NCBI GenBank assembly: GCA_025602915.1
Contig: JAHLJZ010000015.1
Coordinates: 186,001 to 250,000, forward strand
Length of the DNA stretch: 64,000 nucleotides
Origin: Paraphysoderma sedebokerense
Taxonomy: Eukaryota > Blastocladiomycota > Physodermatomycetes > Physodermatales > Physodermataceae
Reading direction: 5' to 3'
The position numbers and the translations under genes are program-made. Each line of letters begins with the position of its first letter. Within the stretch, counting starts at the first letter, position 1. This document shows positions 35,140 to 46,790 of this stretch, piece after piece. Below the pieces are notes generated by a model. That model saw only the letters and a list, made by a program, of their open reading frames with translations. It was not told the DNA's origin and did not search any database.

Positions 35140-35258
35140 GTCTTTAAAATTATCCACGGCCCGCTTCCTCTCGTTCCCCTCCATTCCCGCCCTCATTTCC
35201 TTTAGAGAACACTCTCATTTTTTGCTCTAGTCTTCCCCCGCTCATTCACACTCAAATA
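35140..35258 (+). promoter_or_regulatory. Pyrimidine-rich core promoter/leader of the EML gene
   Basis: The ~110 nt before the ATG at 35259 are strongly C/T-rich on the plus strand (TTCCTCTCGTTCCCCTCC, TCTTCCCCCGCTCATTCAC). CT-rich tracts just upstream of start codons are typical of well-expressed fungal genes. No TATA box is evident. Confidence 0.4.
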
Positions 35259-37625
35259 ATGCCACCAAAGACATCAAAACCCTCCAGAAGCGCAATCTCG
35301 AAAGCTGCAAACGGTGCCCTGCAAGCTCCAACGAACTTTGTGGATCCAGGTCTCTCGGAACCCTCTGAAACTCTCACTGCAACTCATGTGTTCGGTTACA
35401 GAGCCCGAAATAGTCGTAATAATCTTTTTTATTTGACTGATAAACTTATCGTCTATCCTGCCGGATCTCTCGGTATCGTCCTTGACAAGTCGAAGAACAC
35501 ACAGTCCATTTATACCGGACACACAGACGATGTTATCTCCCTTACCATTCATAAAGATAAAAAGCTTGTAGCTACCGGACAAGTTGGAAGTAACCCTTCT
35601 GTTCATATTTGGAAAGTGAACGACGGATCATCAAGCGTGAGCTGCGAGCATATTGCCAAATTTGACGTCGGAAAAGGACTACGTGGAATTGCCGCATTGA
35701 GCTTCAACCCTGATGCATCGGCACTTTTTGTAGTAACTCAGGGGGAAAATAATGACACCTTCGTTTACGACTTGTCAAATTTACAAAGTCCAAGTGTGGT
35801 TGCTTCTACCCAATTCAGTGGTGACAGAGCATTAGATGTCGCCGTCAATCCTGCAGGCGACAACTCTTTCGTCATTTCTGGACCAAAATTTCTAAAGTTT
35901 ATGAAGTTGGAAGGAAAAACTATTTCTAGTTCAAATGGGATATTCGGGGAAAAAGATTTGATTCAAGCATTGGTCAGTGTGGCGTACGTCGGAGGGAATT
36001 CCAACAAAGTCGTGACTGGAACCGAAACTGGCGATTTGTTCTTTTGGGATATTGGTAGTAGAAAGCTGTTGCTCTCTGAGGCGAAGAATGATGTTCACAA
36101 GGGGGCGGTCACGGCGGTTCTTGCTTTAAACGATGGTGGTTTGATTTCGGCTGCTCGGTGAGTTAGTCGTCTCGTTATATCGATTGAAAGTGTCCGTTTA
36201 TTAATTCCGCGACATTTTAAATTCAAGGGATGGGAAAGTGATCAAGTGGAACAACAAAATGGAACAAGTCACCTCGTTTGTTCTTCCAAATACTTTTGGA
36301 GCCAGCGATCCGCTAGCACCTCCAAACCTTAGTGTCCAAAATATGGACGTGAACGGTGATTATGTGATTGTAGGGAGCACAGACTCCTCCATTTACGAAA
36401 TCAAGTTAAAATCTTCACCATCCTCAACTTGTATTCATGATGCCCATCATTCTATCAAAGAAGCGGAAACCTGGGGCCTCGATTGTTCTCCATCCGATCC
36501 CAATATCGTTGCTAGTTCAAGTGAAGATAGTTCCGTCCGTCTCTGGAACATTCACACCCGCTCTCTGCTATCAAAATATAATATTGGCGCTAAATCCAAA
36601 GTTTGCGCTTTCCGTCCTTCGTCACAACAGTTAGCCGTCGGCACCGAAGACGGAAGAATTATGATATTTGAATATTCAAAAGATTACAGTAAATTGAAAC
36701 CAGTTCCCAGCCCAAAACAGCTACGTAAGGGCGTCACTTGCTTAATGTTTAGTCCCTGTGGAACAAAATTAGCTGCCGGTAATTGGACACAGATTTTGGT
36801 TTATGACTGCAAGGAATATGATGTTCTGAAGGAGTTAAATGGCCACTCCGGGGAAGTTTTGCATTTAGACTGGAGCAAAGATAGCAAATACTTGATGTCA
36901 AACAGGTTTGTTGGACGACGTTTATTCCACTGGTTGCGGCGATATTAATGAAATTTGATTCTTTCAGCAACGATTATGAGGTTCTCTTTTGGGAGGTGGA
37001 CAGTGGAAAGCAGCAGAGTAAACCAAGCGAATTAAAGGATGTGGAGTGGGCCTCTTACACATGTCCGATTTGTAAGTGAAAATTTTCTATTGAACTCTTC
37101 ATTCGTTATGTGAACGCGCATTAATTTGAGCTGTACTTGCCTTTAGCATGGCCATGCATTGGGGTCTATGACCAAAAACAGAAGCCTGGCGCCACAGATA
37201 GAATTAACGACGGTACTGATATCAACTGTGTTGCTAAAAACCCGAAGCTTCCGCTTCTTGCCGCTGGGACAGACTCTTGTCATGTCCAATTGTTCCACTT
37301 TCCTTGCTTCATGCGAGGTGATGTTGGCAGTAAGAAAGGTAAACCCGATTTCAAGGCATTCCTCGGTCATTCTTCCCATGTTACAAATGTGAAGTTTACT
37401 TGTGACGGGAAGTATGCGATTTCTATTGGCGGCTTGGATGGATGCGTTATTGTATGGAAGGTAGATTCGGACGGCGGCAATAAGAGTCCAATGGGGAGTA
37501 GAAGTGGAAGCCAGAATGTTTCGAATGCTGGTAGTCCGGCTACGTCTAGGAAGGCAGAAGGAAAGGAAAAAGAATCAAGCGGTGTGGGAGGAAAATTGAA
37601 AAAGTTGTTTGGGTGCACGGATTAA
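35259..37625 (+). CDS. EMAP-like (EML) microtubule-associated WD40 protein (719 aa)
   Basis: EML proteins bind microtubules through tandem beta-propellers (TAPE domain). Four exons (35259-36157, 36228-36905, 36968-37071, 37147-37625) join to 2160 nt. The hydrophobic HELP motif region is clear: HVFGYRARNSRNNLFYL, then LIVYPAGSLGIVLD. WD repeats continue: YTGHTDDVISLTIHKDKKLV, VHIWKVND, TGTETGDLFFWDIGS, GGLISAARDGKVIKW, AETWGLDCSPSDPNIVASS, SVRLWNIHTRSL, LNGHSGEVLHLDWSKDS, DGTDINCVAKNPKLPLLAAG, FLGHSSHVTNVKFTCDGKYA and VIVWKV. The N-terminus is a short basic tail without the trimerising coiled coil of vertebrate EML1-4, so it resembles the short EML5/6-type unit. C-terminal ~60 residues are Ser/Gly/Lys-rich. 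EMLs are typically kept in flagellated lineages and lost from most Dikarya. Confidence 0.88.
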
Positions 37626-37917
37626 GGAGGTTTTGCTTCTCGTTATGGATAAAAGTATGCCGTAGATATATGTGATTGATTGATATAAAGTCGTTCAAGT
37701 ATGAGGCTCCTCCCTGCGGCATTCCTCCTTCCTCCGCTCGGCGCTCGGTCGAGTCGCGTCGGCCTTGAGGTTGATGACATGCCAGTCGTATTACGTGGAG
37801 ACATTTTTCCTTCAACCAAATTTGTTGCTAAAAGGTATCTTCGAACATCGTTGTCCACAGCTTGTATGGATTATCTTCGATGGTTTAAGGACACCAAAGT
37901 TACTCATTTAAACACAA
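37626..37917. other. Short intergenic region before the gelsolin/villin gene
   Basis: 292 nt between the EML stop and the ATG at 37918. A plus-strand open frame at 37701 and a minus-strand frame at 37858-37643 overlap here; neither has a motif. A CT/CG-rich patch at 37700-37760 may be the core promoter. An extra 5' exon of the downstream gene cannot be excluded. Confidence 0.4.
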
Positions 37918-40900
37918 ATGTCCCAAGTACTCGAAAGACTCCAAGCACGGCAACAGCGACTCCAAGGCATACTTCGCACGTCGCCTGATCGAGCTGCAGT
38001 TTCCGAGTCTAACAAAAATGCAATATCAGAAGTAAACAAGTTAACAGAGTCTGCTAAAAGTGAAGTGTTTGCTAGAGCCTTGTCGGGTAGTGAAACGCTT
38101 AGAAAAGCAAAAAACGTGGAAGAAGAATTGAAAGTTGGAAGTGATGTAAAACGCATAAAGAAAAAGAATGAAGGCGAAGACGGAGAGAAAACAAAGAAAG
38201 GAAGACATAAAAAGAAAATAGACAGGAGGAAAACAAAATCCGTATGTTTTCTTTCTTTTCTCCATTTTCTGTCGACTTTCTGTTATTGGCAGTACTCTCT
38301 GTCGCCTTTACGGTGGCGAAATATGGACTTGGCCGACCTATCCAAATTGGGCAAGTAACGCTAATACCTCTCTCGCAGATACGGTTGAAAAAATACACAG
38401 AGAAAGATTCCGAATGCTATGGAGTTGTATTTGCTCAATCAAATGCTCAAAAAGAAGAAATCATCCAGCTAACACGCCAAAGAGAATTGGAACATTCGCA
38501 AAAAGAGATTCAAAGGACAGAAGTCCAAGGCACAATTTTTATCCACGGATTAAATAAAATAATCTCACAGAAAACTACTGAACATTCAGATTCTTCTACT
38601 CCGCCAGTTGAACCGGAGCCTTCAACATCAATAACGCAATTAAACGACAATACTCCACCACCACCACCTCCTCCATTACAACCACCGCCGCCGCCACCGC
38701 CAGCTCCACCACTTACTTTTGATACTACAAAGGATTGGAAAGAACAATTAGTTGCCCCTCAAATAGATTATTCAGTCTTTTTCGATGAAGATGTTAAGCA
38801 TATAGAAGGATTGACCATTTTTCGAATCGAACAATTACGTCCAATACCACTACATGAAGCTGAATACGGTCGATTTTGTATAGCTGATTGCTATATAGTT
38901 CTGTACACTGAATTTGATGATCATGATGTGCCTAATTACTTTATTTATCAGTGGCTTGGAAAAGAGGCGACGTTGGATAAACGAGCGTGCTCTGCGATTC
39001 ATGCAGTTAATTTAAGGAATTTTTTGAGGGCGAATGAAAGAGTGCAAAGAGAGGTAGATAATTATATCATTCATTATATTGCTGATAGAGAAGACGACTA
39101 ATTTGTTATTAGGAATTTGGAGACGAATCCGACGAATTTAAAGAAATTTTTGAAGGAAGAATTCAGTACGATGATGAATCATTTGCGACAGCACCAGGAT
39201 TGGTGAATATCGGGGAAAAGCAATACCCTTTACGTCTATACAAATACACTGGAAAGAAAAGAGTGCCTTTACAATTGGTATTGAACATTTCGTCCATTGA
39301 TGCCTTTCTTATGTTTATTAAGTGTTCCAATATGATATAGGTCGAACCAAGTTACCGGTCATTAGATTCAAATTTTGTCTATCTATTGGATAATGGTTTA
39401 GAAATATTTACCTGGAATGGAAAATCTGCGCATCCGAGACTTAAGAGTCAGTGTCGACTTGTTGCGGACGCAATTAACAAGAATCAAAGGAACGGAAAAG
39501 TCACGATTGTTACACTTGGTATGCGCATTAGTCTAAAATACCGTTGGAATTTTCAGTCACATGAAAATGTTGACTAATGATATCCCTTAGACGAAGGCGA
39601 TGAAGAAGAAAAGTTTTGGCAATTAATCGGCGAAAGAGAGTCGCATGAGTTGGGTACGTGGCGGTGGCGTATTTGTGTTTAAATTAGCTAAATGACTGAC
39701 ACAAGTATACAGGAACCGTTGAAGAAGGGGAAGAACAAGTTGAATCGACTGACAACCTGTTTAAAGATACTATTCCCTCATCAAGCGAACCTACTGAACA
39801 GAAGGAAGCCCCAACACACGATTCAGACCTCCCTTCCGTTAAACCGACGATACAAGAGGAAAATGATAATCCTGTTCAAACCATCGATGGAAATACTACG
39901 CTAAAACATGATGATCAGGCTGAATTAGTCATGATGTCAAATGCTAATGTTGACACGCTTGATGACGTTTCAACCAGTTGTGACGCCCTATCGCTGAGTG
40001 GTGGAAGTTTTGGCGAATTTGCTAGCGATATCAGAGTATCCAAGAAAAGCAATTCTGAACAGCATCACATCCATCAGACAGAAAATATTACCGAAATCCA
40101 ATCTGTCGATTTAAATATGAAAGGCAATAATGGCAATAATGCGCCGGCTATGGACTCCGAGAAAGTTGATGCACCTCCATCTTTGATTTCGCCAGGAGAC
40201 GCTATAGAAAATTCAAATACGGAAAACCCGAATTCTGAAATCAACCATAACTCGAATCTGGTTGAAGTCACTACTGCTGAAAATACCGTTACATCGGAGG
40301 AATTATCAATCAACCAACCGCTATCTCCGTCTGAGCACGAGAACTGTGGCGAAACGAAGCCTCTTTCATCCGAGAATGTAGAATCTAGAGATCAACCACA
40401 AGAGCTGTCTACATCAACGGCAAATGAATCTGTCGTGTCATCGTTAACCGGACTCAATGAACTTTTCAAGGACGAGTTGAACAATATAGAAGTCAATCCC
40501 GAATCATCTAATAATACAAGCGAGATCAGAGAAACAAATGTTGTGGAGAACAATGGAGTACAATGCGAAAAGATTGAAGACGCAGCTTTCATTCCCGAAA
40601 ATGTGGCCGAACCATCAATTACGTATGTTGCTATGGAAGAAGATAAAGTGGTTTCTGCCGAAAACGAGATAAAGCAACCAAATGAAGAGATTACCGTTGA
40701 AACTTCAGAACAAACAGAGACCATCTCAGGAGAGCCAGTACATGAGACTCTTGAAGATGGAGCAGCAGACATTAAAAACCAAGGAAACGGGCGGAATGCG
40801 ACTACTTCCGCATCGGTTGACGTCCCCGAAATCGATTCAGTTTCACCAGAACTTAATTTTGGTTCCACTCTGCTGGAGTCCTCATCAATGGAACCTATGA

Positions 40901-43900
40901 ATTCTGTTAATCTTCCCAATGAAGTAGTTATTGATAGCTCTGTAAGTCAAATAGAGTCATCTGTGATGTTACCGACGTTGACAGACGGGAATGATGCAAA
41001 ACAATCGTTAACGGAAACAGAAAATGCGGATGCTGATAGAGGAGTAATCAAAGAACCAGAAGCAGCGATAGTTTCCGCTGAAAACTTGGGCACTGTGTCA
41101 TCCACAGTTCCAACTGCTGATTTGATCTCTTGGGATGATTCCACGCCCGTACCCAATTCTCGAGATCAGAGTAGCTCCGTCGGTCTTCATAATGAGGTCA
41201 AATCTGCTGCTCCATTTGGGGAACAGATCCAACCAGAGATTTTGGTTTCGCCCGAGACGAATTTGATTGATGGAACGAGCGCTCAGCCGACTACGATCCC
41301 GATAGATATATCATCATCACCAGAAGCCAATCCACTTCCCTCAGTTTCGGTAGATCAGTCGAATGGAAGCCAAGACTTAATCAATAGTGGCCAAGCCGAC
41401 TCACTACCATCATCTGATCTGACTGTGTCGCAACAAACGCAAGAAGTAGCGCAAACAGATGTTAGCAACGCTTTTATTTCAGATTCCAATTCTGCGTCAC
41501 AAGAAGGTATCAAGATTGATAACGATGCTGTGACTGGTTCTGTCTTCACTACAAGGGAAAGCGATTTGGGATCGTCATTGAATCTCAACGGACTTTTCAC
41601 TGATCCTACCACCAATGCCCCGAATGAGCAGATACCGCCTGAAGCATCTTCTACTACAGCAGAATCTATGACATCTGAACAACAGATGCGTCAGGATGAG
41701 CTTCATGAATCCGACAGCAGTCAGACATCGCCTCCGCTCTCATTAGCACAAAATGACGACATGGCGTCATCATTTGGGCTCAACAAGCTGTATTCAGAGC
41801 AAACAAATGAATTGACCACTGACCATACTACCTCATTCATGCCGGCTGTGAACGACTGCCCAGAAACGTCTTCGATTCCGGAACTCAATGTATTGTTCGA
41901 TGGCGAAGACAAAAAATCGAGCAGCAATATAGCACTGTCATCGTTCGGGCTAAATGATTTACAGCATTCGGAGAATGCAGGGTCGAGAGAACAGAATCAA
42001 GGTTTATCTTTTTTGAATATGAGCGAATCAGCCGTGATATCTACCATCGGGCTCAGTGGCCTTCACGAGAACGGCCCGAGTCTCTTAAGTGGCGGGGATG
42101 TGACTTCGAGTGCGCCATTAGACCTCAATCTTTCTTCTTCTTATGGACTGAAAGCTTTGTATCCTGATCAAGCGAAGGAATCTGCTGGCGTTCCTGTGAT
42201 CCAGTCTGACTCTGTATCTGTCAACCCAGATGATATCACTTCGGCCTTGGAACAAGCGAACGAATCTGAGAATGCCTTAGAATCCACCACAAATTTGCAA
42301 CCTTCAGATGATCATGAACTGAGTGACAGCACTCCTTCATCAGTCTCCTCGCCAGCGCAAGCCCTTAATCTATCCTCTTCTTACGGACTAAAATCGTTAT
42401 ATGCTGATCACCCAGGCAAAACGGACGAGACAGAACAGTCGCCGAATACAGTAGAAAATGCATTAACGTTCCATGAAGCTGGATTATGCAAGAATGATTC
42501 CGAACAGATACATAATCCTGTGGAAATTTCATCAGCATCCACCAAAGAAGTGGAATCGTCAGCATCCATTGAACTCCAAACGAAAGATACGTCGGAGTCA
42601 GGGGAAAGTGCATCAGCCCTGTCGTCATCTACTGGGCTCAATCGGCTGTTCGACGAAGGGGCGGGCAGCTCAAGTCATATTACACAGCCTGTAACAGAGC
42701 CAACAGATCTCAGCTTGTCTTCGTCTTACGGTCTGAAGGCGTTGTACCCCGACCAAGAGAAGGAAACGAACGAACTGAAACTCGTCGAGGTCGAGGTACC
42801 CGGTGGTGCGGAGAGTCATACCCAACCGACGATTGAACAGAAGGAAGTTTCTGATTCCGTGGTGGAAAATTCCAACCGACATGAAGAGGCTTCAGAACCG
42901 TTGACACAAGCAGTGGAAGCGACAAGATCTGCCCCTGAAGAATTGCCTTCCATACAAAGTTCGAGCGAGACTGACATGGGATCATCCTTCGGTATTAACT
43001 CATTGTTCCCTGTCTCCTCAGACAATGGGAGCATCAAACGGCAAGACGAAAAGCCTTCTGACATATCGTCAACATTGGACCTCGCTTCATTGTTCCCGGA
43101 CGGAAGTTCTACGAACCTTCAAGAGTCATCTACGTCAGTCACAAATGACTTAACCATGTCGTCTTCGTTTGGTATTAAAAGTCTGTATCGGGATGATAAT
43201 ACCGACTCCACATCAGAATTGACATCGAAAGAACCCGAAATGTCGTCATCCATGGACCTTAACACATTATTCAAAAGCGAAACAGAAATAGCAAATATCG
43301 ATATGCGTTCATCATCTGAAGCTGGGAAAGATCTGAATTTGTCGGGATCATTCGGTCTCAATGCATTATATCTAGGAAACGAGGCATTGTCCCGAGACGA
43401 CGGAAATTCAGAGCCATTGCGCAATGCATCGGCCAGCATGACAGTAACTCAAACTGATATATGTTCACAAAACCAAACAGGTCAGTTAGAAGATAGAATA
43501 GTGGTTGAACAGACCTCAGAGCAAGCAGATCAGATTGCAGAGGATTCATCTTTATCTGATAATAGCAACACACCGCAGCTTCAAGAGAAGGAAGAGACTC
43601 CTCTGACTATCGATGGAAGAGACGAAGCAGAATCGACAGCGACTCCAACCAACACATCGACCGTGGAGTCTCATTTGACGACAGGGAACGTTGGACAACT
43701 TACAGATATTTTACCCGCAGACCAAAAATGTACCGAATCTCCACCTCTGCCAATTATAGCAGAACCTACACCATCAATTCATGTAGACACCATTCAGACG
43801 TCCCATCCCATAGCTGTAGACCACTTATCTGAATCAACAATGTCACATGGAGGAACGCCTGCAGGTTTGAGCAGCTCATCCTCTATCAATGCATCTATAG

Positions 43901-46576
43901 AGCACGTCGCGGACCAGTCGACTCAATTTGAGTCGGAAATAAATGAAAAGACAGGCGTCTCCGTAAAACTTGGAGAACGATCAAGCGATTCCCGATCAAC
44001 AGAGCACATTCACGATGAAAATCTGATTGATACTCGAACTAATTCGTCCAGCCTGCAAGCATCTTTCAGTTCAGGTAACACTTATACTGTCTCATACTTG
44101 CGACGATGAATATTGACTGAATTCTGATATTGTAGGAGGATTTCCGGAAAAACACACTCGTACATCTTCTCGCCGAGAATCGAAATTCAGTACTGATGAC
44201 GGGATGCCGATATTTAGGCTGAAAGAAGGTTCGGAAAAACTGTCACTGGATCCATCTAGCACAGGTACGACTTAACCCGATTCAAGCCGCGTTACAGTGT
44301 TCTAATATATTTTTGTTGATGGTTGCCAGATTTCTGTGAAGAAACCGATAAAGAATATGATGATGAAGCTGAAGAATGTGTTGGGGATGAAATTATGGAT
44401 TATTCCGCAATCGCAGAAAACACATTGATCTTATACCAGTATGGCATTCTCTATTGTGCTTATGAGTTTAACCGGGAAATAACATACCTCATTCCAACAG
44501 AGTCGGAGACGAATTCTTCCGTAAATTGGAAGATCACCAAATTTATCCTCCGCAAGGTGGTGATAAACAATTCATCAAATTACCAAGTAAATCTCTCCTC
44601 AAATCTGATAAATGCTACCTCTTGGATTGCGGAGTGTGAGTCATTTTATTCTTCTGTATGTTTGAATTGAACATTTCACTGATGTTTTGTGTATCTAGGG
44701 AATTATTTATTTGGATCGGAAGGAAAAGCTCCCATGAAGCCAAAGAGAACGTGACCGATTTATTGAAGGCATGGCTATTACTTATTTATTTTTATTCTGT
44801 CTGTGTCACTTACAGTATCCCATCATAAATAGAGAGTTTACAAGAGACTTCATCGACCGAAATGGACGTCATTGCAGAAACTGTTCGAGTACGCTGAAAG
44901 CGAAGTGTTCAAGTTACGATTCTGTGACTGGTTCAAGCGAGGTAAATGTTTTAAGCTTTAGAATCAATGTTTCTTTGTACTGATTTTTGTCATCTCCAGC
45001 GCCACCGAAAGAGAAGGCGCTTCCGCCAATGCGAGTAGACGTTGATGCTCTTTTTAATCCCCCGCCTGCTACTTCACTCTTCGATGAAGATCCAGCGTTA
45101 GAAGATATTATGGCAAGAGCCAATACTATACTATTATCGCTTCAGTCGTATATGTTTGTCAACAAAAGATGTGTTCAACTGGCCCCTGAGGAGAAATCTC
45201 ACTTTTACACCGGACATTGCTACGTATTTCTCTGCGTCTATAAACTCGAGCCGGAAGATCCTGATGCTGTTGTCGACACTGAGTTGACAACAGATAAGGA
45301 GGTGGTTATTTATTTCTGGCATGGGAATACCGCCAGTTCTCTTGAGTACCCGGCATTTCAATTTACCACATGGCTGGAACTGAAGCGGGTTATGGAAGAA
45401 ATGTATCAAGCGAACGTTCATTGTGTATATGTAGAGCAAGGGCAGGAACCCTTGTCCCTATTAGCGCATTTCGATCGAAAAATGGTAATCCATTCCGGCG
45501 AAAAACCTCAATACGTCAAGAAGCGAAGTAAAGCCGACTTTCAACCGCCCAACCCGCATTCGTTATATCATATCCGCACCGATCCGCACACCAAAGTAAC
45601 CCGCGCAGCTCAAGTTCTCACCTTGGCCAAAAATCTCAATTCCCGCGACTGCTTTTTAGTGGTTGCCAATCCCTCCACTTCGCTTTCTACTTCGCTGTCA
45701 TCTTCAACTGCCACATTAAATGGTAATGTCAGTCCACATTATTTATGGTGCGGAAAGGGCTCCAGCAAAGATGAACAACGAAGGGCCACTGTCATCACCT
45801 CCTTAATTTCATCGACAAAAGTATCCGATGTAAACGAAACTACTGACCCGATGACACAGTCGACTAGAGTAGAGGTGATACACGAGAAGGCAGAACCACA
45901 GCAATTCTGGGATATTCTGGGAGGTAAAACGCAATACGAGAGTGGTACAGGATATTATTACGTCAAACCTCCGAGATTTTTACGTTGCACGAATGCTTTA
46001 GGTTACTTTAAAGTTGAAGAAGTCGTACGATGGGCACAGGTGGACTTGAAGGATGACTCGTGTGTAATCCTTGATCCAGGTGCCCCAGGAAAGTGCTTTC
46101 TGTGGATTGGAAAAGCCGTTAGTGACGTCGTATTGAAACTGACCAAGAAATCAGTGGAGGTGTGGTTTGAGAATTTGGACGACGGGAGGGTAGTAAACGA
46201 AGACGAATTTTTCGGGCGAGGTTCCGGTTCAGTGACTAGCATATCAAGTTCGATGTCCAGTTCAGTCTACAACTCTACAGTTTCATTGGCCGGTTCTGTG
46301 GGAGATTTAAGCGGATCCGCTCATTCGAGCATAAGTGACGTTTCGGGAGAGTTGATGAAAGAGATTAGGAGCCGCCGGGGCAAGAAAGCAGAAAAAGAAA
46401 AAAAATTAGGAGACGTTGTGGTAGAATATCATGGCAAAGAGTCGCTGGAATTCAAGGCTTTCTTTATATGGATGGAGGAGAAAGAGGTTGTCGATCCCCG
46501 TTCGGCGACCGAGAGTAGGGTGAAAGCAGCCATGCGAAAAGAACAGCAACATCAGGCAGGCCAGAGCTTGTCATGA
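37918..46576 (+). CDS. Giant gelsolin/villin-superfamily protein (2631 aa) with repeat-rich insert
   Basis: Gelsolin-family proteins cap, sever or bundle actin under Ca2+ control. Twelve exons (37918-38241, 38379-39053, 39113-39277, 39341-39518, 39591-39653, 39713-44074, 44136-44264, 44330-44438, 44501-44635, 44699-44768, 44833-44941, 45000-46576) join exactly to 7896 nt. Order: charged coiled coil (1-200); polyproline near 250, likely profilin-binding; gelsolin repeats G1-G2 (GRFCIADCYIVLYTEFDDHD, YQWLGKEATLDKRACSAIH, VYLLDNGLEIFTWNGKSAHP); a ~1450-residue acidic, Ser-rich insert; then G3 (CYLLDCGVELFIWIGRKSS, RPKWTSLQKLFEYAESEVFK), G4 (FYTGHCYVFLCVYKLEPEDP), G5 (DCFLVVANPS, LWCGKGSSKDEQRRATVI) and G6 (CVILDPGAPGKCFLWIGKAV). 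Six repeats with no leucine-rich repeats and no villin headpiece. One intron uses a GC donor (44769). Confidence 0.88.
40430..43390 (+). repeat. Array of about 15 SSxGLxxL[YF] motifs within the gelsolin-family insert
   Basis: Within exon 6 the protein carries a recurring short motif, consensus [DL]-[LM]-x-S-S-[SF]-[YF]-G-[LI]-[NK]-x-L-[YF]-x-[DE]. Examples: VVSSLTGLNELFKDE (near 40440), DLGSSLNLNGLFTD (41565), DMASSFGLNKLYSEQ (41760), DLNLSSSYGLKALYPDQ (42120), ALNLSSSYGLKSLYADH (42365), DLSLSSSYGLKALYPDQ (42710), DMGSSFGINSLFP (42975), DLTMSSSFGIKSLYRDD (43150), EMSSSMDLNTLFKSE (43240), DLNLSGSFGLNALYLGNE (43335). Spacing is irregular (about 25-100 residues), with Ser/Thr/Glu-rich linkers, so the motif rather than the DNA is what is conserved. 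The pattern looks like a multivalent short linear docking site. Confidence 0.8.
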
Positions 46577-46790
46577 ATGTACCATAGCAATATTTATAAT
46601 GATTAGAATTCTTTGTAATATAATTCCTGCATATAATCTTATTAAGAGAAATCCGTTTCCCCGCGCTTCCAAGTTCCATGCTTGATTGTCCTCGAGCCGA
46701 AAAAATTTTTGTTCGTGTACGGAGTTGAATTCTTCAATCATTTGCAACATAAACTTCAACAAGAATTATCATATAGCGTGTAAACAAGAA

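Noticed and set aside
37643-37858. A 71-codon minus-strand frame with basic composition
   Set aside because: No motif, no paralog, and it lies over the presumed promoter of the gelsolin-family gene.
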